Source: Rhodopirellula sp. (GTDB lineage: Bacteria > Planctomycetota > Planctomycetia > Planctomycetales > Planctomycetaceae). Taken from it: DNA of 53,882 bases. Under the pieces are notes generated by a model. It worked only from the letters and a program-made list of their open reading frames with translations, did no database searches and was not told the DNA's origin. Below, piece after piece: positions 44,082 to 53,787 of this stretch; the first letter of the stretch is position 1; every line of letters begins with the position of its first letter. The translations under genes were made by a program, and so were the position numbers. The stretch covers positions 1 to 53,882 of the forward strand of contig JABMPE010000074.1 in assembly GCA_013203845.1 (NCBI GenBank). Direction: 5' to 3'.

Positions 44082-45098
44082 CTACTGCGTAATTCCCTTG
44101 GTGATATTCATGAAGGCATCTTCAAGACTTTGCGACTTACCGTGAAATTCGATCACCGGATGCCCTGCGGTCAACAGATTCTGCAGTAACTGCTGCTGCT
44201 CAGTCTCGTTACCTTCAAAGTCAAACGTTGCATGCCCGACAGAGCATTGGACATCCTTCACCATTGGCTGTTCCAGCAGCCACTTTTCGAGCCGGCTGGT
44301 CGCCTCGTCTAAAGTATCGCCAGCTGCGAGTCGAACATGGAGCGCGCGTGTGCCGATCGACCCGCTCGTGGCCTGCTGCTGCCGCTGAATTTCAGCCACG
44401 GTGCCGTACGCCAGAATCTGCCCTGCTTCGATGATCGCCGCTGAGTCACAGATCTCGCCCAGCTCGGTCAGAATGTGCGAGCTGATCAGGACCGTTTTTT
44501 TCATCTCGCTGGCCAGCAGTCGAATCAGTTCGCGTAGTTCGACGCGGGCTCGCGGATCGAGTCCGGCAGCGGGCTCATCAAGCACCATGACCTGCGGATC
44601 ATGAATGAGGCATCGCCCGAGACCGAGCCGTTGCGACATCCCCTTTGATAGCGTGTTGATCGCCTTGTCGGCCAGTTTTCGCAGTTCCGTAAAAACCAGC
44701 ACGTGTTCGATGGCGTCTCGACGCTGAGCGTCCCTTAGACCATAAGCGCGGGCGTAAAAGTCGAGATACTCAACGACATTCATGTTCGCGTATTTGCCGA
44801 AGCTGTCCGGCATGAATCCCAGATAGCGACGCACTTTGTCAGGATCATCAACGACCGAGTACCCACAGACAAACGCGTCGCCAGCCGTCGGCGTATCAAG
44901 TGTCGCGAGAATCCGCATGCTCGTCGTTTTGCCAGCACCATTTGGCCCGATGAAGCCCATGACCTGACCGGGCCACGCTTTGAACGACACATCGTCAACG
45001 GCCTTCAGTCGACCAAAAAAGCGATGCAGATGCCGCAGCTCTAACGAGGGTTCTCCTCGCTGCGCAGTTTCTGAGGCTCTGACAACAGACTCAATCAT
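44082..45098 (-). CDS. ABC transporter ATP-binding protein
   Basis: 338 residues. Walker A is GPNGAGKTTS (~50-60), the signature is LSKGMSQRLGLGR, Walker B VMVLDEPAAGLD, and the H-loop ISSHIL. The C-terminal ~100 residues (ALHVRLAAGDTLDEA ... LEDAFMNITKG) are the extension typical of ABC-2 (NatA/CcmA-like) exporters. It pairs with the permease 56 bases downstream. It follows the receiver-kinase gene by 56 bases on the same strand, so transcription of a regulator with an exporter is possible. Confidence 0.93.
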   Translation of the reverse strand: MIESVVRASETAQRGEPSLELRHLHRFFGRLKAVDDVSFKAWPGQVMGFIGPNGAGKTTSMRILATLDTPTAGDAFVCGYSVVDDPDKVRRYLGFMPDSFGKYANMNVVEYLDFYARAYGLRDAQRRDAIEHVLVFTELRKLADKAINTLSKGMSQRLGLGRCLIHDPQVMVLDEPAAGLDPRARVELRELIRLLASEMKKTVLISSHILTELGEICDSAAIIEAGQILAYGTVAEIQRQQQATSGSIGTRALHVRLAAGDTLDEATSRLEKWLLEQPMVKDVQCSVGHATFDFEGNETEQQQLLQNLLTAGHPVIEFHGKSQSLEDAFMNITKGITQ

Positions 45099-45154
45099 GG
45101 GCGGCTCGCAACATCAGGATCGAATGAGTACTCGTCGTCTGAAGAGCGGTCCAT

Positions 45155-46108
45155 TCAAAGGACGTCTTCAGAGTCGTCGTCGTCGAAGACCGATGCGTCA
45201 GCGGCGATGATGTCGACTTCGGGCGCCGGAGCGTGCTTCATCATCGTGACCAGGCGACCTCCGTCACTGTAGATTACTTCGTCCATAAACGATCTCATCA
45301 GGAGCAGCCCGCGACCGCTCGGGCGATCGAGAAATTCCGGATCAGTGGGATCGGGAATCGCCTCAGGATCGAATCCTGGGCCCTCATCTCGCACTGAAAA
45401 TCGTACCGCTTCCTGAGTCAGCGAGATGTCAACGAAGAGTTGCCGTTGGATGTACGGTTTCTCAAGACTTCGACGACGAGCAAGGTCTTCGTAGGCCGAA
45501 TGATCCTGATCACGCAACTCAGAACTCACTTCCAGATTCCCATGATAGAGTGCGTTCAACAGTGATTCCTCAAAGGCAATACTGATACGCAGCCGGTCGT
45601 TCTCTGGAAAAATCCGCATCGACCGCATCGTGTCCCGCACCTGCGCGGAGAGAGCATGCACGAGCTTTGTTTCGTTGGGCAGCACGTACGATGTCACGAT
45701 GCTGGAGATGCGGTTCAGCAGCCGGGTTCCGCCACGGCTCGAAGACGCCGCTTCCAGAACCTGACGAATCGTCGAAATCAGATCCTCGCCCAGACGCCGT
45801 TTGGTGACGTAACTGGCTGCTCCCAGTCGCAGAGCTTCCACCGCCAGCTCCTCACTTCCCTGAGCCGTCATCAGCAGAACGGGAATCAACGGATAGTCGC
45901 TTTTGATGGCCTGAACCAGTTCGAGACCGTTCAACTCCGGCATATGGAGATCCGTGAGGACGGCATCGGGAATATCGAGTTCGAGCCGTTCCAGCGCGTC
46001 CCGGCCATTCTCGGCATAGATCACCTCGTACTCGCCGGTCTTCTGCAGGAGCCCTCCCACAAGTCGACGGTCAACGCGAGAATCGTCCACCACAAGTAGC
46101 GTTTGCAT
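45155..46108 (-). CDS. Receiver domain fused to RsbW-like anti-sigma serine kinase
   Basis: 317 residues from MQTLLVVDDSRVDRR, chosen because GGAAAG lies ~8 bases upstream; the tracked start is 37 codons earlier. Receiver at 1-120 (VVDDSRVDRR, ... DAVLTDLHMPELNG with the phospho-Asp, ... LLMTAQGS). A helical linker to ~165 and a GHKL/HATPase domain of the RsbW/SpoIIAB type follow: IAFEESLLNALYHGN (N box), RFSVRDEGPGFDP (G1) and GRGLLLMRSFMDEV (G2). No HisKA is present, so it likely phosphorylates a Ser/Thr anti-sigma antagonist or sequesters a sigma factor, under control of a histidine kinase. The hybrid kinase upstream on the same strand is a candidate partner. Confidence 0.9.
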   Translation of the reverse strand: MQTLLVVDDSRVDRRLVGGLLQKTGEYEVIYAENGRDALERLELDIPDAVLTDLHMPELNGLELVQAIKSDYPLIPVLLMTAQGSEELAVEALRLGAASYVTKRRLGEDLISTIRQVLEAASSSRGGTRLLNRISSIVTSYVLPNETKLVHALSAQVRDTMRSMRIFPENDRLRISIAFEESLLNALYHGNLEVSSELRDQDHSAYEDLARRRSLEKPYIQRQLFVDISLTQEAVRFSVRDEGPGFDPEAIPDPTDPEFLDRPSGRGLLLMRSFMDEVIYSDGGRLVTMMKHAPAPEVDIIAADASVFDDDDSEDVL

Positions 46109-46336
46109 GACTGTGCTTTCCATGGCCTGGCCCGGCCAGGTAACGAGACTTCTAATCACACGTTCCTGGGTTCGAACGAAAACTGGCTTTCTGTGCACGT
46201 CTAAAGAAGTTTCAAACAATCACGATTCCGGCAATACCGTTCCGCCAATCGATCATTCGTTAGACCTCGATGGCCAGCACGTTCACTGTTTCAATTAGAA
46301 CGACAGCAACTGCGACAAAAGTGAACAATATGGTAC

Positions 46337-49300
46337 TCAGCCAGGAAACTGTCCGGTATCGATGAAATCGCGAAGCTGCGAACTTACTGTTTTCGACGCT
46401 TCCTGAAGCGCAGGGAGACATTCAGCAATTCGAGTAAGATCTCCCGCCTTCCCGGCCTTTTCACATTCGAATGCCAGGTCGTGAGCATCGGTCACGCCGA
46501 AGGTGCGAAAGTTCGCCTTGCTCGTGTGTGCCATTCGTTGTGCGGTTGTCGCGTCGTCTTTCTTCAGTGCGTACTTCAAATCGGCAAGGACAATCCGACA
46601 TTCTTCCAGAAACGCGCCCGCAATCTCGCGCAGCAGGTCGCGGTCTCCCTGAGTGATTCTGAGAGCGACCGGCCAGTCGACGCGATAACTTTCCGCAGTG
46701 GTCTGCGAATCAGCAGCCTGGCTGCCGGACGCAGCAGCTTCTTCTTTGACGGCGCCGAATGTCTGAGCCCCCTCAGCAAAGAATTGACTCAGGGCGTTGA
46801 TCAACTGCCACGGTCGAACGGGCTTGGAAACGTAGTCGTCCATCCCGGATTTCAGACATAACTCGCGATCACCTTTCATGGCGTGAGCCGTCATCGCGAT
46901 AATCGGAATATGTCGGTCGGTGCCGACTTCGTTCTGACGAATTTGACGCGTCGCTTCCAGACCGTCCAGTTCCGGCATTTGAACATCCATCAAGATGACG
47001 TCGAACGTTTCGCGAGTTGCAAGGTCAACGGCTTCCTGACCATTACACGCGACAGTGCCTGAATGTCCCCACTTGTTCAACAGAGCCAACGCCAGCTTCT
47101 GGTTAACGACACTGTCTTCTGCCAGCAGAACTCGAAGCGGCGGAATCACAATCTCGCGCTGGCTCGAATGATCGGCTTCTTCCGGCAAAGAATCGTCCAT
47201 TCCATTGACGGCGAGAGCGGCGACCAGCGAATCAAACAGTTCTGACTGCTTGACGGGCTTCCGAATGTAGGCCGAAACTCCGAACTCGCGGCATTGTTGA
47301 ACATCCTCTGGACGGTCTCCGGAAGTCAGCATCATGATGACGGCCCCGGCCAGTTTTTCGTCGTTACGAATTTCCGCCGCCAGCGCGAAACCGTCTTTGT
47401 CCGGCATGTGAACGTCGCTGAGCACAAGATCGTAACCCTTGCCCGCTTCACGCGCACGCCGCAACGACGCGATTGCTTCATCCACACTTTCGACACTGGA
47501 TGTCTCAATGCCCCAGTTCGACAGCATCTCGTCGAGAATCAATCGATTCGTCGCGTTGTCGTCTACGATCAGCACGCGAGATCCCTGAACGAGCCGTTTT
47601 GACGGAGCTTTGGGCGGCGTCTCCGAAATTCCCAGACGAGCCGTAAAGTGAATCGTACTGCCTTTCCCGAGTTCGCTCTCAGCCCAGATTGTCCCCTGCA
47701 TGAGCCACGTCAACCGCGAACAGATTGTCAGACCCAGTCCCGTTCCTCCGTACTGCCGGGTCGTCGATGTGTCTGCCTGCTCGAACGCCAGAAAAACCGA
47801 CTTCAGTTTATCGCTGGCAATCCCGATTCCGGTATCCGCAACCGCAAAGTGCAGCAACACCGAATGATCATCCTGTTGATCAACGTCGACATGTACGATC
47901 ACCTCGCCCAGCGGTGTGAACTTGATGGCGTTACCAACCAGGTTCACCACCACCTGTCGCAACCGTGAAGGATCACCAATCAACGCATCCGGCACCGAAG
48001 GATCAATATGACAGGCCAGTTCCAGTTCTTCCCGGTGAGCACGGACAGAGAGTGATCTCAGGGTATCACCCAGTGTGTCGCGAATGCTGAAGACAGATGA
48101 TTCCAGTTCGAGCTTACCGGCTTCAATTTTCGAAAAGTCCAGGATGTCGTTTATCAGTTTCAACAGCGAGTCCGCTGAATCGCGAACCATTTCGAGATAT
48201 TCGTGTTGCGAACGTGTCAGCTCGGTATCGAGTACCAGTTCCGTCATCCCGATGACTGCGTTCATCGGTGTACGAATCTCGTGACTCATGTTGGCCAGGA
48301 AATCACTCTTGGCGCGGTTGGCCGCTTCGGCTGCTTCTTTCGATTCTCGAAGCTCTTTTTCCGCCTGCTTACGCTTCGTGATGTCATGCACGAAGGCGCT
48401 GAAGAGGCACGACTCCGCATCACGAATCGGTGAAATCGTGACTTCAACCGGAAACTCCCGGCCCGAACGATGTAATGCTACCAGCTCGAGCCGGCGTTGA
48501 ATGACGCGGCCATCACCCGTTTTCAGAAAGTGTTTCAAACCCGCAACGTGAGCATCACGAAACTGCTCCGGAATGATCGTGTCAGAAAGAGTTTTCCCGA
48601 GTGCTTCTTCAGACTTCCAGCCAAAGATGACTTCAGCCTGAGGATTCCAATCAATAATCGTGCCGTCAGCATCCATGCCAACGAACGCGTCGAGAGCTGT
48701 ATCAACAATCTGCCGATTCAGACGCTCACTCTGTCGCAACGCGAGTAACGCTTCCTGCTGGGCGGTAATGTCCCGCGAAACTCCGAATGTGCCGACGATG
48801 TTCCGTTCGTGGTCCCGCAGCGGGAGCTTGCTGGTTGAAACCCAGGTGGTTCGCCCGTCCGGCCAGGTTTCCTTTTCAATCTTGTCGAGCACCGGCTCGC
48901 CACGATTCATCAATTCAACTTCGTCGGCACGCGCCTCGACCGAATGTTCGTCCGTGAAAAAATCCCTGTCCGTTTTTCCAGTGGCGTCCGACGGATCCGC
49001 AAGATTAAACCAGTCGGCCATCGCGCGGCTGATTCGGATAAACCTGCTGTCCTGATCTTTGAAGTAGATATTGTCCGGCAGGTTCTCCATCAGAGACTGC
49101 AGCAGGTACCGCTCCAGTTCGAGTTCTTTGATCAGTCGCTGCCGTTCGAGTGTGTAGCGGATCGAATGCTCAAGCCGCGAGATGTCGAATACATCTTTGA
49201 CCAGATAGTCAGCGGCGCCGGCTTCAAGTGCTCGCTGGTCGATTTCGTGATCGGTCTGCCCGGTCAGAATGATGACCGGCGCTTTCGATCCAGCTGCTTT

Positions 49301-49519
49301 GGCCTGCTTAAGAACATCAATTCCGTCGGTTGCACCGAGTCGATAATCAAGCAGATAGAGCTCGTGGTTTTCAGCAATAATGCCCGCCAGGCCAGAGACG
49401 GAATCGGCGGCCCACTCAAGATCGACATTTCGACCGTTGATTTCGCGCAGCAATTCCTTCGTCAATGCGAAGGTATTTTCGTCATCGTCGATCAGCAGAA
49501 TTCGCAGCGGCTCGGGCAT
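46337..49519 (-). CDS. Large hybrid sensor histidine kinase (REC-PAS-PAS-HisKA-HATPase-REC-REC-HPt)
   Basis: 1060 residues, no TM, so cytoplasmic. Receiver 1 at ~5-125 (LLIDDDENT, LLDYRLG); PAS 1 at ~150-265 and PAS 2 at ~275-395 (GMDADGTIIDWNPQAEVIFGW); HisKA with SHEIRTPMNAVIGM (His ~412); HATPase_c (LVGNAIKFT, VADTGIGI, GGTGLGL); receiver 2 at ~648-765 (VDDNATN, LVLSDVHMPD); receiver 3 at ~800-915 (AEDSVVN, ILMDVQMPELDG); and HPt at ~975-1060 (MAHTSKANFRTFG, phospho-His). A full BarA-type phosphorelay in one chain, with an extra N-terminal receiver. Start MPEPLRILL preferred. The receiver-RsbW gene lies 228 bases downstream and may receive its phosphate. Confidence 0.95.
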   Translation of the reverse strand: MPEPLRILLIDDDENTFALTKELLREINGRNVDLEWAADSVSGLAGIIAENHELYLLDYRLGATDGIDVLKQAKAAGSKAPVIILTGQTDHEIDQRALEAGAADYLVKDVFDISRLEHSIRYTLERQRLIKELELERYLLQSLMENLPDNIYFKDQDSRFIRISRAMADWFNLADPSDATGKTDRDFFTDEHSVEARADEVELMNRGEPVLDKIEKETWPDGRTTWVSTSKLPLRDHERNIVGTFGVSRDITAQQEALLALRQSERLNRQIVDTALDAFVGMDADGTIIDWNPQAEVIFGWKSEEALGKTLSDTIIPEQFRDAHVAGLKHFLKTGDGRVIQRRLELVALHRSGREFPVEVTISPIRDAESCLFSAFVHDITKRKQAEKELRESKEAAEAANRAKSDFLANMSHEIRTPMNAVIGMTELVLDTELTRSQHEYLEMVRDSADSLLKLINDILDFSKIEAGKLELESSVFSIRDTLGDTLRSLSVRAHREELELACHIDPSVPDALIGDPSRLRQVVVNLVGNAIKFTPLGEVIVHVDVDQQDDHSVLLHFAVADTGIGIASDKLKSVFLAFEQADTSTTRQYGGTGLGLTICSRLTWLMQGTIWAESELGKGSTIHFTARLGISETPPKAPSKRLVQGSRVLIVDDNATNRLILDEMLSNWGIETSSVESVDEAIASLRRAREAGKGYDLVLSDVHMPDKDGFALAAEIRNDEKLAGAVIMMLTSGDRPEDVQQCREFGVSAYIRKPVKQSELFDSLVAALAVNGMDDSLPEEADHSSQREIVIPPLRVLLAEDSVVNQKLALALLNKWGHSGTVACNGQEAVDLATRETFDVILMDVQMPELDGLEATRQIRQNEVGTDRHIPIIAMTAHAMKGDRELCLKSGMDDYVSKPVRPWQLINALSQFFAEGAQTFGAVKEEAAASGSQAADSQTTAESYRVDWPVALRITQGDRDLLREIAGAFLEECRIVLADLKYALKKDDATTAQRMAHTSKANFRTFGVTDAHDLAFECEKAGKAGDLTRIAECLPALQEASKTVSSQLRDFIDTGQFPG

Positions 49520-49737
49520 CAGCACGTTCCATCAAAGAGGGCCACGCTTTCGACGCTCGTCTCGGAATACGAAACAACGATGCAGGCTATCATATTGACC
49601 GGTTCAGGTTCATGCCCGAACCAGAATTCCACGACAGAACACGACGTACGCTGTTAAATGTACGCTGTTACCAGAGAGCACGTCCCCCAGAACACTGCAA
49701 CTCGCCGTCCAACACTCCCGCTGTGCCGCCGCTCTCC

Positions 49738-49791
49738 AAAAAAATAGCGTGCCACCGGAATCCGCACTCGCGGAACCAGTGGACACGCTAT
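49738..49791 (-). terminator. Rho-independent terminator for the charge-segregated protein gene
   Basis: On the minus strand a long stem runs from ATAGCGTG ... to ... CACGCTAT with a GAGT-type loop; most of ~22 positions pair (ATAGCGTG and TCCGC ends perfectly), and it is followed by a run of seven T. It begins 19 bases after the stop codon at 49810. Confidence 0.88.
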
Positions 49792-49809
49792 CTAACTTTC
49801 AACGGACAG

Positions 49810-51564
49810 CTATTCGCTCGTCCTGTCGCCGCTACCCGGTCGGCGGCGACGGCGGCGAGGTGGCCTTTGACTGCCTTCACGACTTTCGCCGGGAGCCTCC
49901 GAGTGGCTCGTGGGTGCTTCCGTGCGGCTTGCGGGAGCTTCTGTGCGGCCAGCACTTCCTCGCGACGAGCTGCTACGGCCGGAGCCTCCTCGTGACGAGC
50001 CACTGCGTCCCTGGCCGGCGCCTCGAATGTTCGCCTCTACGATCGATGCCATGGCCTGTTCCCAGGTCGGCACATCATCCCAGTTATTCGCAGACGCACG
50101 GCGCGGATGAATTTCTTCGTCATCTTCTTCTTCGTTATCGTCGTCGACCGCATCTTCAACCTCACCGTCGTCAGAATCACTCGCTACGACTTTGTCTTCT
50201 GCGACTTCTACGCGTGGCTTCCGGCGGCGACGACGGCGACGCGGCCGCGACTCTTCGTCATCATCATCGGACTCTTCCTCATCGGCTGAATCCGCGACGC
50301 TTTCTTCTTCATCGTCTTCCTCTTCGACCGAATCATCCTCGGCAGTGACACGAGGCTTCCGGCGGCGACGGCGACGCTTCCGACGCGGTCGCTCCTCTTC
50401 GGCCTCTGCGTCGTCCTCAGATTCAGCAGCAGCCTCGGAATCGTCTTCCGATTCGCTTTCCTCATCAGACTCGACTTCTGCTCCGAAGTCGTCATCGGTG
50501 GGCTTGCGACGTCGGCGACGACGGCGTCTTCGACGTCTGGGTTGTTCCGAATCTTCGTCGCCAGTGTCTTCCTCTGAGTCTGCGGCGGTATCGCCTGCAT
50601 CATCTGACTCAAAATCGTCATCAACATCAGCATCGCTGTCTTCTGATTGTTCGACTTCATCATCGGTCGGTCGGCGACGACGGCGACGGCGGCGACGCTT
50701 CGGTCTTTCCTGGCCGCTTTCTTCATCGCGGCGTGCTTCCGCCGGAGATTCGTCCGTGGCATCGTCGTTTTCGTCGATTACCTTTGCTGCGACATTTTCC
50801 TCTTCGTAAGCGTCGTGCTCGAAGAAATCCTCGTCGTCATCGTCCAGAATTCCGACGCCGAAGCCGAACGAATCGTCTTCTTTCGGTCGACTCGGCTTTG
50901 GTGTACGCGATGGCCGGCTGCGTTCCGGTCGATCCTCAACGATTTCTTTTCTGGCGACAGGAGTGGCTGTTTCGACGCTGTCTCCTTCTTCGTCTGCTTT
51001 CACTTCAACCCTGACGGGTTTGGATACGCTGGGCGTTGCACCGGGCGTGTCGACTGTTCCACGAGCGGCACTTTTCTTCGCGCTCGGTCCGCCAATGTCC
51101 CAATCATCCAGTGGATCCCAGAACGAATCATCGGCACTCGACTTCGCGACACTTTTTCGAGGTGAACGCGGCTCGCGAGATTCAGCAGCCGGTTCTGGCT
51201 GACGTGACCGAACCGGAGCAGGCGTCGGAGCAGCGACTTCGTCGTCGTCTATTTCATCGTCGCCTTCAAACTCGTCGTCGTCATCGTCGTCACCAAAGAT
51301 GATGTTGATGTCGTCGTCGTCCTCTTCAAAGATGATGTCCATGTCGTCGTCATCGTCGTCGTCCGCAGAATCAGCGTCGACATACGACTCGACAGGCTCG
51401 TCCGCGGCAGGTTCCGGCTCAGCGGCGGGTTCCAGCGAAGAAAGATCGATGACTTCAAAGGGCTCATCGTCGGCGTCATTTTTTCCGACGTCGATTCCAA
51501 AGAGATCTCTAGCGAGACCTTCCCAGGCATCCGGATCATTTGTTGAATTTCGATTGGTAGTCAT
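49810..51564 (-). CDS. Disordered protein with alternating acidic and polyarginine blocks
   Basis: 584 residues, no signal or TM. A short N-terminal module (DAWEGLARDLFGIDVG) and a C-terminal one (WDDVPTWEQAMASIVEANIRG) look folded and conserved-like. Between them is low complexity: residues ~60-110 are almost all Asp/Glu, then from ~300 there are about four repeats of [acidic Ser/Asp/Glu stretch of 35-50 residues] - [7-11 Arg] - [KPT or KPR], and the tail has a Gly/Ser/Arg part and PPRRRRRRPG. This suggests nucleic-acid binding plus charge-driven self-association. I know no characterised family; RNase E-like tails are the nearest analogy. A strong terminator follows. No clear ribosome site before ATG. 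Confidence 0.85.
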   Translation of the reverse strand: MTTNRNSTNDPDAWEGLARDLFGIDVGKNDADDEPFEVIDLSSLEPAAEPEPAADEPVESYVDADSADDDDDDDMDIIFEEDDDDINIIFGDDDDDDEFEGDDEIDDDEVAAPTPAPVRSRQPEPAAESREPRSPRKSVAKSSADDSFWDPLDDWDIGGPSAKKSAARGTVDTPGATPSVSKPVRVEVKADEEGDSVETATPVARKEIVEDRPERSRPSRTPKPSRPKEDDSFGFGVGILDDDDEDFFEHDAYEEENVAAKVIDENDDATDESPAEARRDEESGQERPKRRRRRRRRRPTDDEVEQSEDSDADVDDDFESDDAGDTAADSEEDTGDEDSEQPRRRRRRRRRRRKPTDDDFGAEVESDEESESEDDSEAAAESEDDAEAEEERPRRKRRRRRRKPRVTAEDDSVEEEDDEEESVADSADEEESDDDDEESRPRRRRRRRKPRVEVAEDKVVASDSDDGEVEDAVDDDNEEEDDEEIHPRRASANNWDDVPTWEQAMASIVEANIRGAGQGRSGSSRGGSGRSSSSRGSAGRTEAPASRTEAPTSHSEAPGESREGSQRPPRRRRRRPGSGDRTSE

Positions 51565-51891
51565 GCGTTAATTAATCTCAAGCACTAACAGGATGGGCAT
51601 TCGGAGTTCGGCGGGAGCGGCCATCTGGCTGCAGAACGCTGCGGCGTTGAGGCTCCCGCGACGAATCCGACAGGTTATGGTGAGAAATCTGCCGTGCGGC
51701 GGATTTTCAGAGAGTCGGAAAGTGCCGCGGAGTCTAGCGACAAGGACGTTTCGCCGCTATTTGGTGGACACGAAATCTCAACGCCCACACAGGTTCGACA
51801 CTCGACGAATCAACATTGACACTCCAGGCCGGTCGCAAATACAAGCACTTCCTACCCGTTTTCATGATGTCAGGATCCCGGAGCGACAAGG
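51565..51891. other. Divergent intergenic region with a small inverted repeat
   Basis: About 330 bases between the charged protein (minus) and the TPR lipoprotein (plus). AAATCTGCC / GGCGGATTT (51685-51706) forms a 9-bp hairpin with one G-T pair and a 4-base loop. No gene or clear promoter boxes seen. Confidence 0.45.
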
Positions 51892-53208
51892 ATGTCCTCT
51901 CTCTTTTCAGCTCGAACGCCGCTGATTTTGTGCCTTTCCGCCGCATTGACCGGTTGCGGAGGCTCCGAGACTCCCAAGACCGATACCGTTGGAACGGCTC
52001 CCCGGCAAACGGCTCCGGTCACCAGCTCGCCCCCCGGAGAGCAGGCGGCGGAACTGGTCGAGCAGGCCATTTCCGAGATCAGGGACCAGAAGTTCGATGA
52101 CGCCATCACCAGCCTCAACAAGGCCATTGATACCGACCATCAGAACGCCGAAGCCTGTTTTCAGCGAGCCGGCCTGCTGGCTGACGCGGGACAGGACCAG
52201 CTCGCTCTGAGTGACTATTCGCGAGCCGTGGAACTTGATCCGAACGACGTCCGCTACCGCAATATGCGAGGCCTGTTCCTGCTGACACGCAGCCAGCTCG
52301 AACCCGCTCTGACTGACTTCACCGAGGCCGTCCGGATCGACCCGAAATACATTCAGGCGTGGAACAACCGCGGTCTGGTGAAGCTTGCGAAGACCGAATT
52401 TCACGCGGCCATTGACGACTTCAACAAAGCTGTCGAAATCGACCCGACCTACGCCGACGGTTTTAATAACCGCGGGTTTGCGTGGTTCAAAATGGAAGTC
52501 TACGACAAAGCGCTGGCCGACTTCGACAAGACGCTGGAACTGAAGCCCGGCTATGTCAACGCCCTGAACAACCGGGGAATGCTCCACCTGCGTATAAAAC
52601 GGCATCGGGAAGCCGTCGCCGACTTCACCGAAGCCATCACCCACGACGAGAACAACCCGAAGCATTACCAGAACCGGATGAATGCCTACACCGCGCTCGG
52701 CATGGCCGACAACGCTCAGGCTGACCGCAATCGAATTGTATGGCTCGTCAAACTGGGCCAGCTGAACAATCTCGTCGCACAGACTCCCGAACAGCCCGAA
52801 GGATACATCCAGCGAGCCAGCCATCTGGCTGCTGCTGGCCAGCACGACATCGCACTGGTCAACTACGAGCAGGCCATTCAGGTGGCATCCGACAAAGCTA
52901 CACCGTGGACCGGTCGCGCGAAGTACTGGTTGCAGCAAGGCAATTTCACCGAAGCCATCGCTGACGCCACGAAAGCCATCGAAACAGAGTTCAGTCACCC
53001 GGCCCTTTCAATCCGCGGCGACGCGTATCTCCAGCAGGGCAACTACGACAAAGCCATCGCCGACTACACCGCCGCCAAGCGTCTCGACCCGAGTGTTGCT
53101 CAAGCTTACTACAAACGAGCCCTCCAGCGGCGGCAACAGGGCAACGAAGCCGGCTTTCGAGCTGACTTCGAAACCGCGCAGCAGCTCGATCCGCAGATCG
53201 GTCAGTAA
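51892..53208 (+). CDS. TPR-repeat lipoprotein
   Basis: 438 residues. The N-terminal helix MSSLFSARTPLILCLSAALTGCGG has a lipobox (LTGC), so the mature protein should be lipid-anchored at Cys21. A short Thr/Pro linker follows, then about nine to ten tetratricopeptide repeats, each recognisable by patterns such as DDAITSLNKAIDTD, LALSDYSRAVELDP, AWNNRGLVKLAKTEFHAAIDDFNKAVEIDP and YDKAIADYTAAKRLDP, broken by one irregular stretch at ~285-305. Such proteins scaffold envelope complexes; no partner can be named. GGAGCGACAAGG precedes ATG. The 363-residue minus ORF inside it is a shadow. Confidence 0.92.
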   Translation: MSSLFSARTPLILCLSAALTGCGGSETPKTDTVGTAPRQTAPVTSSPPGEQAAELVEQAISEIRDQKFDDAITSLNKAIDTDHQNAEACFQRAGLLADAGQDQLALSDYSRAVELDPNDVRYRNMRGLFLLTRSQLEPALTDFTEAVRIDPKYIQAWNNRGLVKLAKTEFHAAIDDFNKAVEIDPTYADGFNNRGFAWFKMEVYDKALADFDKTLELKPGYVNALNNRGMLHLRIKRHREAVADFTEAITHDENNPKHYQNRMNAYTALGMADNAQADRNRIVWLVKLGQLNNLVAQTPEQPEGYIQRASHLAAAGQHDIALVNYEQAIQVASDKATPWTGRAKYWLQQGNFTEAIADATKAIETEFSHPALSIRGDAYLQQGNYDKAIADYTAAKRLDPSVAQAYYKRALQRRQQGNEAGFRADFETAQQLDPQIGQ

Positions 53209-53716
53209 CAGAACTGCGCGATTCGTAATTTCAACGCAGGCACATGCGATGAAACAGGCGTGGATTCACCAGCTAAAGATTCGAGTGGGGATCCGTGAGA
53301 CGTAGAGCTGATTGTTACTGCGGTCTGACGAGTTGCTTCAAGTTCTGTTACGACGCAAGACCTCATCAGTCGCTCGGCTACCGGACGCCCCGAGAAGTCC
53401 ACAACAGCCGCTGATTCCGCCGCCGCGATCCACCTGAGAAATCGCGGCCGCTGGCCCGTATGTTGGGGTTCCATTCAATCCCGTCCCAATGAGCCCTGCG
53501 TTGTACGCCAGCCAGTCGGCGGAATTTTCGACAACGACGGCGAAATCTTAGACAACACGACGACTCCTGGTTCCGGCCAGACGCTCTGTAGACTCGTCGT
53601 CACCCACTCTGTGAAGTTGAACAGTGGTGGTCGAAACGCATTTGCGACTCGCAAGTGGCTGTCGTTGTTGCCTTTTGGTGAAAAATCGGATTCCGAAGGG
53701 ATCGCTGCTCTTCTAT
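53209..53716. other. Intergenic; no gene seen
   Basis: About 510 bases before the prepilin gene. The minus ORF 53202-53474 and plus ORF 53624-53848 have no recognisable features and poor start contexts. Confidence 0.4.
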
Positions 53717-53731
53717 TGGCATCAAATGTGC
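53717..53731 (+). promoter_or_regulatory. Possible sigma-54 (-24/-12) promoter of the prepilin gene
   Basis: TGGCAT-N5-GTGC fits the TGGCAY-N5-TTGC consensus with the required 10-base GG-to-GC spacing; one core base (T to G) and the following base differ. It lies 57 bases before the prepilin ATG. One match in a long sequence could be chance; interest rises because a sigma-54 activator is encoded in the window and pilins are often sigma-54 dependent. Confidence 0.3.
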
Positions 53732-53787
53732 GCTCGGTATGAGTTCAACGTTGCGGTCTTATTATTTCAATCAGACAGAGAGTTCCC

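Noticed and set aside
50192-50809. 205-residue Ser-rich plus-strand ORF
   Set aside because: Antisense shadow of the Asp/Glu and Arg codon repeats of the disordered protein; composition is purely a reflection of that repeat.
51907-52998. 363-residue minus-strand ORF
   Set aside because: Antisense to the TPR lipoprotein; its apparent repeats mirror the TPR periodicity.
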